The translations under genes and the position numbers were made by a program. The notes below the pieces were generated by a model. The model had not been told where the DNA came from. It ran no database searches and saw nothing but the letters and a program-made list of their open reading frames with translations. 64,000 nucleotides of DNA, taken from Pseudomonas sp. ERMR1:02. GTDB taxonomy: Bacteria > Pseudomonadota > Gammaproteobacteria > Pseudomonadales > Pseudomonadaceae. Position 1 is the first letter of the stretch. Every line of letters begins with the position of its first letter. Below, one piece after another: positions 1 through 8,567 of this stretch. The stretch spans positions 62,001 to 126,000 of the forward strand of contig NZ_NKJI01000010.1 in NCBI RefSeq assembly GCF_002277815.1. The letters are read 5' to 3'.

Positions 1-303
1 ACTGGAATGAGTTGCGCCCTGTCACAACCGCCCCAAGGTTTGATCGCCTTAGCCCTGCATACCGTCAACCTGATGAGCATGCGACAGTTGGTGAGCGACA
101 TCGAACACTTCCGCACCCTCACCAGCCTGCACATCGTCCCACCTTTGTGTCCCGTGGATGTCTCGGTGTTTAACTTTGCCCAGACCGAGTCTTTGTTGCA
201 GCGCGCTTATGAGCAGACCCTCAGGTGGCTGGACCATGGAGGGCTTGAACGCACCAAGGTACCGGGTGCCCTGACGATCCATTCACATGCCCATGAGCAC
301 TGA
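1..303 (+). CDS. Patatin-like phospholipase, C-terminal end (partial)
   Basis: The reading frame is already open at base 1 and stops at 303, so this is the end of a gene that starts before the window; the Met at base 7 need not be a start. The visible 100 residues resemble the C-terminal tail of bacterial patatin-like phospholipases: a stretch like [12 protein letters not shown], then [16 protein letters not shown], then a helix ending in [11 protein letters not shown]. In this family that tail follows the Ser-Asp catalytic domain, which is not in the window. It converges with the ParA-like gene on the other strand. The family call rests only on the tail, so it is moderate; partial status is certain. 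Confidence 0.6.
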   Translation, partial: TGMSCALSQPPQGLIALALHTVNLMSMRQLVSDIEHFRTLTSLHIVPPLCPVDVSVFNFAQTESLLQRAYEQTLRWLDHGGLERTKVPGALTIHSHAHEH

Positions 304-352
304 GTGTCCGCAGCCACGCAGCCACACAGACACACAGACACACCGATCAGCG

Positions 353-1125
353 TCAAGCGGCCCGCTCCAGGGCATCCAGCAATCCAAAAAACTCCAGCGA
401 AAGCTTGTGCCGAGGGCCAAATGGATGATGGGGACTGAAGCTTCGTGAGATTCGCGCATCTTGACGGAGCTACTCAGGTAAACCGGTAGCACCGGTAAAC
501 CCTCGGCCAACAACTCATCAACCAGATTTTGGTGAAAGCCGGTTAGCCCAGTGAACTGGTTAACCACCACCCCTTCCACAATCAGTGATTCATTGTGATC
601 AAGTCGTAGTTCCTCTACCTGCGCGAGGACGCGATACAGCGCCTGGCGAGAAAAGCTGTCGCAATCGAATGGGATTAGCAAACTGTCCGCAGCCACCAAG
701 GCGCTGAATGTGTAGAAATTCAGTGACGGAGGTGTATCGATATAGATGCGCTCATAGTCCTCGGACAGCTCAACCAGTAGCTTGCGTAGCTTATTGATTT
801 TGTATTTGGACTCAAGTTTTGACTGGAGATCTGACAGGTCGGAGCTGGCAGTCACCAAGTGAAGGTTGTCGTAAGAGGTCTCGGTTATGACCACGCGATT
901 CCTTCTGCCTTCGAAGCCGCCGGACAAAGTTTGTCTGAAAAAATCGGCGATGCCCGTTGGAATGCTCTCGTTGGTCAGGCCCAAGAGATAGTGAGTCGAA
1001 TTTGCCTGGGGATCGAGATCAACCAGCAGCGTTCGATAGCCTTCGGCAGCACTCGCTGCGGCAAGGTTGCAGGCAATGCTGGATTTTCCAACACCTCCTT
1101 TCTGATTGAACACAACACGACGCAT
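353..1125 (-). CDS. ParA/Soj-like ATPase (single-base frameshift near C-terminus)
   Basis: The protein starts at the ATG at 1125 and shows a deviant Walker A (KGGVGKSS, about residues 9-16), VDLDPQAN (about 36-43) and [10 protein letters not shown], all typical of ParA/MinD-type ATPases that segregate or position DNA or protein cargo. As sequenced, the frame runs on to 283 with an unlikely Cys/Trp-rich tail. If one base is restored near 418 (GG to GGG on the minus strand), the tail becomes [19 protein letters not shown] and stops at 353, the expected end for this family, giving about 257 residues. No ParB gene is adjacent. Orphan ParA proteins of this kind occur on Pseudomonas chromosomes and their cargo is generally unknown. 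Confidence 0.82.
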
Positions 1126-1284
1126 GGGACTTGCTCATCCATGAAAAAGGCCGAAGGCCGACTGAAGGAATATGTAAGGAGTCGTGTCAATTCTATGACT
1201 GATATATTTCAGTTTTACGACAACACTTGACGTAAGCGTCGGTCTAGAGGGGTTGCCTGCCGATACAGGGTGGTAGCAATGCTG

Positions 1285-1403
1285 TAGAGGCAGAGGCCTA
1301 CCCCCTGCACGATCTGTTTCATCACAAGCGTTGAGGTCAAGCGTTGAACGTTGGGCAGCGTCGAAAGGCGCTCATCGTAGAGTCTTTGAAAAGCGGCCAG
1401 TGC
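1285..1403 (-). pseudogene. Remnant of an Lrp/AsnC-type regulator C-terminus
   Basis: About 33 residues on the minus strand (AFQRLYDERLSTLPNVQRL followed by TSTLVMKQIVQ) look like the last beta-alpha-beta part of the ligand-binding domain of Lrp/AsnC regulators. The family's usual ending, RPLPL, follows in another frame. Neither the N-terminal helix-turn-helix nor the rest of the ligand domain is recognisable upstream, so this is a decayed fragment. The rest of 1126-1667 holds nothing else I can assign; small open frames there look random. Confidence 0.45.
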
Positions 1404-1667
1404 TGGGCTGCCACTGGAGGGCATTGCATTTATCGCAGGGGTGTACCGATTAATGGAAATGCCGACGACCGCGCTGAACGTACTTGGCAATGCCTTGGCT
1501 CCGTTGTGATTGCCAAATGGGAGGGCCGCGCTGTGCACTGTCTGAAGTGCTACACCAGCCTGAACTTAAGAAATCTTGCCCTGTGCACTGTCAACATGAC
1601 GTGTCCAGGTCTCCCGCAACCATTTAGCCGGGTCGAAGAGCTTGATCGCTCCCTCCCCGGGAGTAAG

Positions 1668-2747
1668 TCAGCCTGCCCTACCCTCGCCAATGCAATATGA
1701 ATTGACGAACGTTGCAGTGTGCTGCAAAGCCTGACGGATATCCGGCTTGGCTATTCCATGTCTGTTGGCAAATTGCTTGAGCGCCGCTGTATCAAAACGC
1801 GTGGTCTGGATAAAGTCCAAGGACTCGGCGTTTGCATTCAACAGCCGCGCGACGGGAGGAATGCTCAGTAGCGCCTTCAGGAGTCGCAGCGAAATGTGGT
1901 GTTTGGGAGTCTTCAGGCCAAGCGGTTGTGCCACCTGTGCCAAGAGTTCTCTCAAGTTGGGCGTTTGCTCGTCAAGCGCCAGCAGTTCATGGCCCACCAT
2001 GGCCGGATCAAAAGCACAAACCGCCACCAGCTCAACCAAGTAATCCACAGTGACCAGCGGCAGCCAGTGCTCGGTGGTACCGGGGACTGCGGATAGTTTC
2101 CCCTGCACAAGGTTGCGTATAAGTTCAGTCAGCGGTTGGCCGTTGAGAATATGACCCGTGCGGCTATGGCCGCAAACCGTCGCAGGGTGGACAACGGTCA
2201 CTTCCCCACCCTGGATTGACACAACATCCAGTGCCGCAAAATGCGCTTCCAGCTTGCTCCCTTCATAACCACCGACACGCCGGTAGACCGCTGGCCAATT
2301 CGTCAACTGCGGACAACGGGGATCAATGCCAATGCGCTGCAGGTGTTCATGATTCTTCAGCATGTAGCCGCCGATCATCACTAACCGGCTTTTTTGCTCA
2401 GACGCCAACAGCGCCACCCGCTTTGCCCCTTCGACATTCACTGCCCGTGACTGCTCCAGCGAAAGCCCCCAAGCGAATTGGACGCCCAGATGGAATACGA
2501 TTCTGGCTTGTCTTAGCAGTTCTCGGTCAGCAAGGCTCATACCGAGGTTGTCCCTCTCCAGATCGCCAGCTACAGCAAATACCTGGGTTGCGTTCCCTCC
2601 CAAGCTCCGGACTTGCTCGCGCAATGCAGGCAGTCGCTCAGGGCGACGCATCAACACCCGGATTGTGTGACCTTGTGCACTCAGGTGCGCCACCAAATGC
2701 TGGCCGATAAAGCCGGTACCCCCCGTGATAAAGCACTCCACGCTCAT
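1668..2747 (-). CDS. Extended SDR, NAD-dependent epimerase/dehydratase family
   Basis: A 359-residue extended short-chain dehydrogenase. The N-terminal Rossmann motif TGGTGFIG is at about residues 9-16, an acidic/basic cofactor region follows (RRPERL), and the YEGSK (YxxxK) catalytic motif lies near residue 160. The family acts on NAD(P)-linked oxidoreduction or epimerisation of sugar nucleotides, sterols or similar substrates; which one applies here is not visible. The start at 2747 has a GGAG seven bases upstream. It is transcribed divergently from the MerR-type gene starting at 2821, so that regulator is the likely controller (inference). Confidence 0.8.
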   Translation of the reverse strand: MSVECFITGGTGFIGQHLVAHLSAQGHTIRVLMRRPERLPALREQVRSLGGNATQVFAVAGDLERDNLGMSLADRELLRQARIVFHLGVQFAWGLSLEQSRAVNVEGAKRVALLASEQKSRLVMIGGYMLKNHEHLQRIGIDPRCPQLTNWPAVYRRVGGYEGSKLEAHFAALDVVSIQGGEVTVVHPATVCGHSRTGHILNGQPLTELIRNLVQGKLSAVPGTTEHWLPLVTVDYLVELVAVCAFDPAMVGHELLALDEQTPNLRELLAQVAQPLGLKTPKHHISLRLLKALLSIPPVARLLNANAESLDFIQTTRFDTAALKQFANRHGIAKPDIRQALQHTATFVNSYCIGEGRAG

Positions 2748-2778
2748 TTTCCTGCTCCTTGGTAAGGTGAGAAGTCAA

Positions 2779-2809
2779 GCGTAAACTATCGATCCAACTC
2801 TACAGTCAA
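2779..2809 (-). promoter_or_regulatory. Possible MerR-type promoter with long spacer
   Basis: In the 73-base divergent gap, the minus strand has TTGACT (2804-2809), then 19 bases, then TTACGC (2779-2784). A partial inverted repeat (TAGAGT...AGTTTA) fills the spacer. A 19-base spacer with the operator inside it is the hallmark of promoters activated by MerR-family proteins, and it would drive the SDR gene. The -10 match is poor, so this is tentative. Confidence 0.35.
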
Positions 2810-2820
2810 GCGGTGTTTTC

Positions 2821-3219
2821 ATGAGAATCGGCGAACTCGAGGCCCGCAGTGGCGCCAGCCGCCATACGTTGCGGTACTACGAACAAATCGGCCTGATCTC
2901 GCCACAGAGGCGAACTAACAACTATCGTGTCTACACCGCGCAAACCCTGCAGGATCTGGACTTCATACAGCGGGCGCAAAGCATGGGATTTTCCCTGGGG
3001 GAAATTGGCGAGATTCTCGATGCGCAACGAAACAAGGTGATCGATTGTGCTGACGGCGCAAAGCTCATTGAAAAGAAGATGGCAGAGATCAAACAGAAAA
3101 TCGCCAGCCTGCAGAGCATTTATCGGTATCTGGATGAAGAGCGCATAAACCTTGAACTCAGTGCTGCCAGGCAAATTGAGCTGCAGAAGCTGAACAGCTC
3201 TTCCAGCCGCATCCTGTAA
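2821..3219 (+). CDS. MerR family transcriptional regulator
   Basis: A 132-residue protein with the N-terminal winged helix typical of MerR (MRIGELEARSGASRHTLRYY, then GLISPQR and NNYRVY). A long dimerisation helix follows (about residues 80-115, rich in Lys, Glu and Ile). MerR regulators bind the spacer of their target promoter and switch it on when a ligand binds the C-terminal part. The C-terminus has only one Cys (CADGAK), not a metal-site array, so a metal ligand is not indicated. No good ribosome site precedes the ATG at 2821, so it may be translated from a short or leaderless message. It faces away from the SDR gene at 2747. Confidence 0.85.
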   Translation: MRIGELEARSGASRHTLRYYEQIGLISPQRRTNNYRVYTAQTLQDLDFIQRAQSMGFSLGEIGEILDAQRNKVIDCADGAKLIEKKMAEIKQKIASLQSIYRYLDEERINLELSAARQIELQKLNSSSSRIL

Positions 3220-3253
3220 ATTCACGGAAGAGCAAAACAAGGACTTAATCGCA

Positions 3254-3345
3254 GTGGACAAGGAAATCATCTTGATGCGTCATGGCCAGCCAGATCTGGT
3301 CATGGCTGGCAAGGTTTCAGCGCTCGATATGAAGCGCTGGATCGA
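3254..3345 (+). pseudogene. Histidine phosphatase family protein, 5' fragment
   Basis: The frame opens with MDKEIILMRHGQPDL. The RHG motif after a beta strand is the signature of the histidine phosphatase (phosphoglycerate mutase-like) superfamily, whose His forms the phospho-enzyme. Only about 30 residues are kept. From about 3346 the sequence reads as a reverse transcriptase in another frame, so the gene is cut off by mobile-element DNA. The rest of the phosphatase is not found downstream. Confidence 0.65.
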
Positions 3346-3638
3346 GCAATGCTCCATAGTGGAGCCTATCGGGCAACGCCATCGCGGCGGGTGTACATCC
3401 CAAAGCCGATGGCAGGCAGCGCCCGTTGGGCATTGCCTCTTTGGAGGACAAGATCGTACAGCGGGCGGTTGTTACCGTTCTGAATGCGATCTATGAAGAG
3501 GACTTTCTAGGCTTCTCGTATGGTTTTCGGCCGGGGCGCAGCCAGCACGATGCGCTGGATGCGTTGACGGTCGCGCTGAAAGGCGAGAAGGTGAACTGGA
3601 TATTGGATGCGGATATCACGTCGTTCTTTATCGGTTGA
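3346..3638 (+). mobile_element. Group II intron reverse transcriptase/maturase remnant
   Basis: Two frames joined by one missing base near 3400 read as the first reverse-transcriptase blocks of a group II intron protein: [17 protein letters not shown], then [36 protein letters not shown] and WILDADI. The match ends abruptly at about 3635. The YADD catalytic block, maturase domain and intron RNA domains V and VI are absent, so the element is dead. It sits inside the broken phosphatase gene and marks the left border of an AT-richer cassette. Confidence 0.8.
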
Positions 3639-3733
3639 GCTGAAGTCGTACTTTCGACCTTCAGGGCTGTAGCAGCTGTCACAATGCGTCATGTGGTGAG
3701 AGGCTGAAGTAACACCTCTCACCACTAAAAATA

Positions 3734-5119
3734 TCATTCAGCCATTTGCAACTCTGGAAGCTTTACCTTGAACATTCTGGTCAGGCTCATCAGGCATACG
3801 ATCCCAACAGCCATCCAGCTCAAGCCGATCAAGAATGACATATGCGACAGACTTGTCCAAAGCCATATAGTGGAGAGAAATCCTAGCGCCGGGATAACTC
3901 CGTAGAGTAGATAGTTTGTAGCTCCTACCTTCTTTTCATCGATCAAATAGTGCTTTATCACTGCTAGATTTACCGCAGAAAACGCAAACAGGGCACCGAA
4001 GCTAATCATATTTGCAACGGCATCCAGTGTGATGAACAACGCTATCAGCGATAGAACGCTGACAACTATTATCGCTGCCACCGGAACTCGTTTTTTTGTA
4101 TGTAGTACGCCAAAGACTCGAGGCAGCGCTCCATCCCTACCCATTGCGAAAAGCACCCGAGAAACGCTAGCTTGAGAAACCATGGCGGAGGCAAAACAGC
4201 CCGCGACATAGGTAGCAGTAAATGCTGTCACCAGCATTTCACCGCCTGCACGACGCATTACATCGACCGAGGCTGAGTCTGCATCTACAAATGTTTTCCA
4301 CTCAGGGAAAATGAGATGTGCAAAATACGATACGACCAGGAACAACACACCACCTATCAATGTTACTGCCATGATGGCTACAGGGATACGGAAGCGAGGG
4401 TTTCGGGTTTCTTCAGCCATTGTTGATACAGCGTCAAAACCAAGAAAAGAAAGACATAGAACAGCCGCGCCAGAAAGGACAAGCGGAAAGCTAAACTCAG
4501 AGTTGTGGAACGGGAGCATCAAAGACACCTCACTCGCCTGACCACTAAGCTTGCTCACAGAAAGCGCTACGAAAACAACGATAAACACCAACTGCGCAAC
4601 AATAAGGACGAGGTTTACACGAGTCACAGATTCTATTCCGACAAGATTAAGACCAGTGACCAACACAATAGAGCACAGAGCCCACACCGCAGCCGGGATC
4701 GCTGGAAAATACTCTGACATGTATATTCCGATGAGCAGATAGCTTAGCAAAGGGAGAAAAATATAATCCAACAATAATGTCCAGCCTGCGATAAACCCAA
4801 AATGCGCGCCAAATGCCTTTCGAGTGTAAGTGTAAACTGAACCTGAGTACGGATGAGCTTGAACCATTTTACCGTAACTATAAGCGGTCAACAGCATAGC
4901 AGCCAAAGTAAATAAGTATGCCGTGGGCATGTTGCCCTTAGTCATTTGCGTGACAAGGCCATAGGTTGTAAATACAGCAAGAGGAACCATGTAAGCCAGT
5001 CCGAAAAGCACCAGCGAAGGTATGCCCATGGACTTTCTGAAGGTTGCAGAAGAGCTAGTATATTCTGTTTGCCGGGTAGCATGGCCAGAAGAGTCGGGTA
5101 CGCTTATTTTTGTAGTCAT
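3734..5119 (-). CDS. APC-family amino acid/polyamine permease
   Basis: A hydrophobic protein of about 461 residues with some 12 predicted membrane segments. The first segment carries the APC-type sequence GIPSLVLFGLAYMVPLAVF, and a later loop has FLGFDAVSTMAEETRNPRFR, both typical of the PuuP/YeeF branch that imports amino acids and putrescine. I use the ATG at 5119, not an upstream Met at 5191, because AGGAG lies six bases before it. Its base composition is clearly more AT-rich than most of the window, suggesting transfer. With the aminotransferase and LuxR-type gene to its right on the same strand it probably forms an amine-uptake and breakdown set (inference). Confidence 0.85.
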   Translation of the reverse strand: MTTKISVPDSSGHATRQTEYTSSSATFRKSMGIPSLVLFGLAYMVPLAVFTTYGLVTQMTKGNMPTAYLFTLAAMLLTAYSYGKMVQAHPYSGSVYTYTRKAFGAHFGFIAGWTLLLDYIFLPLLSYLLIGIYMSEYFPAIPAAVWALCSIVLVTGLNLVGIESVTRVNLVLIVAQLVFIVVFVALSVSKLSGQASEVSLMLPFHNSEFSFPLVLSGAAVLCLSFLGFDAVSTMAEETRNPRFRIPVAIMAVTLIGGVLFLVVSYFAHLIFPEWKTFVDADSASVDVMRRAGGEMLVTAFTATYVAGCFASAMVSQASVSRVLFAMGRDGALPRVFGVLHTKKRVPVAAIIVVSVLSLIALFITLDAVANMISFGALFAFSAVNLAVIKHYLIDEKKVGATNYLLYGVIPALGFLSTIWLWTSLSHMSFLIGLSWMAVGIVCLMSLTRMFKVKLPELQMAE

Positions 5120-5415
5120 TGCGAACTCCTTAATCATGAAACTGCTTTGGTGCCTGTTATTCAGGCCGTAAAAAAACAAATCGCCGATCATTTCCGGCGA
5201 CTGAATATATCAAAGTTTATTTAAAGCGAGGTATTTCACCCTATTGGAATAAAGTGCTTATCCCCGCTCTACTTTGTAGATTTATTTTCTGAGTAAACAG
5301 CTGGTAAAGCACACGCATCCAACATAGTCACGAGCGACGCTAGCCAAAGGCAATGGAAGAACTTGAACGAGAGCGCCGAAGAAATATTCGTCGACGCTGC
5401 GAGGCTTGGATCTTT

Positions 5416-6798
5416 TTAAAGTCGACCGATAATTTTCGCGGTACGATCTACAGCCTTACGGGTTTTATCAACCAACTCGTCAATTTCAGCATGCCCTGCT
5501 ACCAACGCAGGGGCCATAATCATACGGCCAAATGTCGAGCGGATAATAACTCCCTCCTCGAATCCGAAAGTACGGCACTGCCAGGCAAGATCATTCTCAT
5601 TTTCAAAGCGTTTGCGAGTATTTTTATCATCAGCAAACTGCAAGGCAGCAACCAGACCGGTTCCTTGAATATCGCCGATCAGAGGATGATCGCCAAAGAC
5701 TTCACGTAGGCATTTTTGCAAATATGGCCCTGAATCATTCTTAACCCGCGTGACAATGCCTTCATCTCGCAGTGCCTTCAGGTTGGCCACTGCAACCGCC
5801 GCCGCAACTGGGTGGCCGGAATAGGTCAGGCCGTGAGCAAACACCCCGCCCTGCTCTACTAAAGCTTCTGCAATGCGCTTCGATAGTACAAGTCCACCCA
5901 TTGGAACATAGCCACTGGTGAGGCCTTTGGCGATCGACAGCGTGTCGGGTTCAAACCCGAAGTGCTCGTGAGCAAACCACTCGCCAGTTCGTCCGAACCC
6001 ACCGATCACTTCGTCCGCGCAAAGCAGGACGTCGTATTTACGGCAGATACGCTGGATTTCTGGCCAATAGCTTTCAGGCGGGAAGATCATGCCGCCTGCG
6101 CCCTGGAACGGCTCAGCGATAAATCCAGCGACATTCTCGGCGCCAAGTTCCAGGATTTTTTCTTCAAGTTGAAGCGCGCATTTTTGACCAAATTCAGCCG
6201 GTGTAAGGTCACCGCCATGCGCATACCAGTACGGCTCGTCAATATGAGCGATGTCCGGGATCATGCCGCCCATTTCATGCATGAACTTCATGCCGCCGAG
6301 TGCCGTGGCCGCCAGGGTTGAACCGTGGTAACCGTTCCAGCGACCAATCATGATCTTCTTCTCAGGCTTACCGACAACCTGCCAGTATCGGCGCACGGTG
6401 CGGATCAACACCTCGTTAGCTTCTGAGCCGGAGTTAGTATAGATCGCGTGACTGTAGTGTTTAGGCAGCAGGCTGAATAGCAGTTCGGACAGTTCGATAA
6501 CCGCCGGATGCGTAGTATGGAAAAACATATTGTAGTAAGCCAGTTGGTTCATCTGCGCACTTGCTGCCGCAGTGAGGTCGGTACGACCGTAACCAAGTTG
6601 GGTGCACCATAGGCCGGACATTCCATCAAGATAGCGATTACCGTCATTGTCCCAGAGGTAGAGGCCCTCACCTCGCACAATCACTCGTGGGCCTTCAACA
6701 TTCAACGCTTTTTGATCAAGGAAAGCATGAATGTGATGTGCCGCGTCTGAGGCCTGGTAATCTTCAGTCGCCCGACCAGGCTTGAATGGTAAATTCAT
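5416..6798 (-). CDS. Class III (omega) aminotransferase, SpuC-like
   Basis: About 460 residues of a PLP-dependent class III aminotransferase. Visible marks are SGLWCTQLGYGR near residue 65, TNSGSEANE (phosphate binding), GRWNGYHGST, the DEVIGGFGRTG block with the PLP-contacting Asp, and SIAKGLTSGYVPMGG with the Lys that forms the Schiff base. It resembles Pseudomonas putrescine/spermidine-pyruvate aminotransferases (SpuC), but related pyruvate transaminases cannot be ruled out. The frame also offers a GTG at 6807; the ATG at 6798 is better placed after GAAGG. It starts directly after the stop of the LuxR-type gene, so the two are probably translationally coupled. Confidence 0.85.
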   Translation of the reverse strand: MNLPFKPGRATEDYQASDAAHHIHAFLDQKALNVEGPRVIVRGEGLYLWDNDGNRYLDGMSGLWCTQLGYGRTDLTAAASAQMNQLAYYNMFFHTTHPAVIELSELLFSLLPKHYSHAIYTNSGSEANEVLIRTVRRYWQVVGKPEKKIMIGRWNGYHGSTLAATALGGMKFMHEMGGMIPDIAHIDEPYWYAHGGDLTPAEFGQKCALQLEEKILELGAENVAGFIAEPFQGAGGMIFPPESYWPEIQRICRKYDVLLCADEVIGGFGRTGEWFAHEHFGFEPDTLSIAKGLTSGYVPMGGLVLSKRIAEALVEQGGVFAHGLTYSGHPVAAAVAVANLKALRDEGIVTRVKNDSGPYLQKCLREVFGDHPLIGDIQGTGLVAALQFADDKNTRKRFENENDLAWQCRTFGFEEGVIIRSTFGRMIMAPALVAGHAEIDELVDKTRKAVDRTAKIIGRL

Positions 6799-6799
6799 T

Positions 6800-7693
6800 T
6801 CAATCACCTTCTTGTTCTTGGATTGATTGCGGGGATGGCTTGTTGTCCGTACCCCTATAGGTTTCTAAGGGATCCTTGAAAAAAACATCCTGAGCTTGCG
6901 CGAGAGAATGGATAAACAAGGAAAATAATTCTGATTGCGAGCCAATATTTAGCTTGCTATACGCATGTTTACGATGAGTTTTAACAGTGTCCTCAGATAT
7001 GGCTAAACGCTCGGCAAGGGAACGGGTTGAATGCCCCTTCAATATGAGCTGAGCAATTTTACATTCGCGCTGAGACAAAACCGAACTGCCGAAGTTGTTT
7101 AACGCCGTGTGTATTTTTCGGGCAAATGGATTTTCAAAAATCCCATTCAGCGTATCTGTACCCAGCCCTTCCCAATGTCTACTGAGCACAGCCAGCACCC
7201 AAGGACTTATTACCTTGAACTGTTGCAACTGTTTCTCGTTTAATTTGCTGGCACTGGCTAGCGATACCGCAATTGTATAGCCAGGCGAAATTTGAAGAAT
7301 GTAATTAAGTTCATCCTCGATATGGGCATGCTGATAAAAGGCCACATAGTACTCACTTCGCTCAAAGTGGTCAGGAGCGACCTCCGCCAAGTGATAACAG
7401 CCTGAACCGACACTCTCGACAGAAACACCGTAGAATGGATCAAGCAAGTAAAAGCCCGACAGATATTGCTTTACGTTTCCTTCCGGTAACCAAGGCCCCT
7501 CCTCGTCGCGCTCAAACAAGGCCTTAGGCAGGCCGTCGTGCGGGTAGAGGTAGACAGTAGTAGCCTGGAGTGGCGCAAGCATGCTCAAGGCTCTAACCAG
7601 CGTACTCACAAAGTCAGGTTGACCAACAGCCTGAACCACTTTTGCCATCTGTTGATACCATTGCACTGATGCAAGTTGCTCACTTTCCACCAC
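6800..7693 (-). CDS. LuxR-type (HTH) transcriptional regulator
   Basis: The C-terminal 70 residues form a LuxR/GerE helix-turn-helix (LSQRECKIAQLILKG, then AERLAISEDTVKTHR). The N-terminal part, about 200 residues, matches no sensor domain I can name and lacks the autoinducer-domain signature residues. The open frame continues to 7915, but that extension has no homology I recognise; the GTG at 7693 has AGG six bases upstream and is my preferred start. The stop overlaps the ribosome-site region of the aminotransferase, so this looks like a local regulator of the amine genes. Confidence 0.72.
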   Translation of the reverse strand: MVESEQLASVQWYQQMAKVVQAVGQPDFVSTLVRALSMLAPLQATTVYLYPHDGLPKALFERDEEGPWLPEGNVKQYLSGFYLLDPFYGVSVESVGSGCYHLAEVAPDHFERSEYYVAFYQHAHIEDELNYILQISPGYTIAVSLASASKLNEKQLQQFKVISPWVLAVLSRHWEGLGTDTLNGIFENPFARKIHTALNNFGSSVLSQRECKIAQLILKGHSTRSLAERLAISEDTVKTHRKHAYSKLNIGSQSELFSLFIHSLAQAQDVFFKDPLETYRGTDNKPSPQSIQEQEGD

Positions 7694-7921
7694 ACGCCAC
7701 CTGTGCCTGGAGACGCCTCGAGAATCCTTTCCCCAGACGCTCAAATGTATCGCTTGTTTGTTGAAATTATCCCACGAGCAATACGTAACCGATATCACCC
7801 TATAGTGGGAATTAGCGCACCCTGACAGCCGATTGTTATCAGTCCTTGCAGGATCAACGTAACCATCCGGCCAACACACCTTCCTGATCGCAACGCTTAG
7901 GGCGAAGGTGTCCACTTAATT

Positions 7922-8077
7922 TTAAGTGGTGCGGAGGCGATCATGAGCTTGATCCAGTCCGCGTGGTTCAATGGACATGATCCATACGCCTATCTGAAGG
8001 ATGTGCTGGCGCGGCTGCCGACGCAGCGAGCGAGTGAGATTGCGTAGCTGCTGCCACACCGTTGGCAACCAGCGTAA
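7922..8077 (+). mobile_element. IS66-family transposase C-terminal remnant
   Basis: The plus strand reads SLIQSAWFNGHDPYAYLKDV, then LARLPTQRASEIA, a TAG stop, then LLPHRWQPA and TAA. This is the well-conserved tail of IS66-family TnpC transposases, with an internal stop and no upstream transposase. It is a dead fragment and marks the right border of the AT-richer cassette between 3.3 and 8.1 kb. Confidence 0.8.
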
Positions 8078-8160
8078 TCACGCAAGGTGGGTTAGTCGTA
8101 CGATTACTTTTAATCCTCAAAAATTACATTAATTTTATCATTCTGTAACATTTTGATACG

Positions 8161-8166
8161 TATAAT
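8161..8166 (+). promoter_or_regulatory. Likely -10 element for the ABC transporter leader
   Basis: A perfect TATAAT follows a very AT-rich stretch (8101-8160). No good TTGACA lies 16-18 bases upstream. It is about 400 bases before the ABC permease start and would produce a long leader containing the small ORF and hairpin listed next. Confidence 0.4.
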
Positions 8167-8295
8167 CCGCCCCGGAAAAGCTGTGCATTGGCACCTGACT
8201 CGATAGCGACCTCAACACACATGTTGATGGCCTGATGGCGTGTCAAGGCTGCCAGCCCAACTGCCAATTTCAACCCGCCAAAGGAGAGTCCTGCC

Positions 8296-8388
8296 GTGGA
8301 TCCTGCCTATTCTCGGTGGGTCATGCATAGAAAAGCCAAACGTAATGTAGCCGGTGCATGGTTTTTACTCAGTGATCTGCCTTACTGA
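8296..8388 (+). CDS. Possible 30-residue leader ORF
   Basis: A GTG at 8296 is preceded by AAGGAG at a usable distance and opens a 30-codon frame rich in basic and aromatic residues (VDPAYSRWVMHRKAKRNV... ending SDLPY). Its stop codon lies in the 3' arm of a perfect hairpin (8364-8393). The position in a long leader ahead of a transporter operon is what a regulatory leader peptide would have. I do not recognise the peptide; a chance frame remains possible. Confidence 0.35.
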   Translation: MDPAYSRWVMHRKAKRNVAGAWFLLSDLPY

Positions 8389-8393
8389 GTAAA
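8364..8393 (+). promoter_or_regulatory. Perfect 10-bp hairpin in the transporter leader
   Basis: TTTACTCAGT (8364-8373) pairs without mismatch with ACTGAGTAAA (8384-8393) around a ten-base loop. There is no T-run after it, so it is not a simple terminator. It overlaps the end of the small leader ORF, so ribosome position could decide whether it forms (inference). The remaining leader up to 8567 shows no other feature I can name. Confidence 0.45.
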
Positions 8394-8567
8394 CGGGGCA
8401 CTTCTGCTTCTGCCTTTAGCATTCGTTTGTGTGACCTCACTCCGTCGTTTTACCGACCCTCAAGAGGTTGATTTGACTGCCTGCCGTGCCGCTTGGGTGC
8501 TGTCGCTCAAGAAGGCGTTGGCCTGTGGTCATGAGTCCCACTCAGAACGCTGTAGGAATCACTGAAC

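Noticed and set aside
7694..7915. N-terminal extension of the LuxR-type regulator to 7915
   Set aside because: The extra 74 residues show no homology I recognise, and a GTG with a good ribosome site begins at 7693.
8173..8300. Guanidine-I or manganese (yybP-ykoY) riboswitch in the ABC leader
   Set aside because: None of the conserved bases I know for these classes are present; only local stems such as CAACA-CACA-TGTTG are visible.
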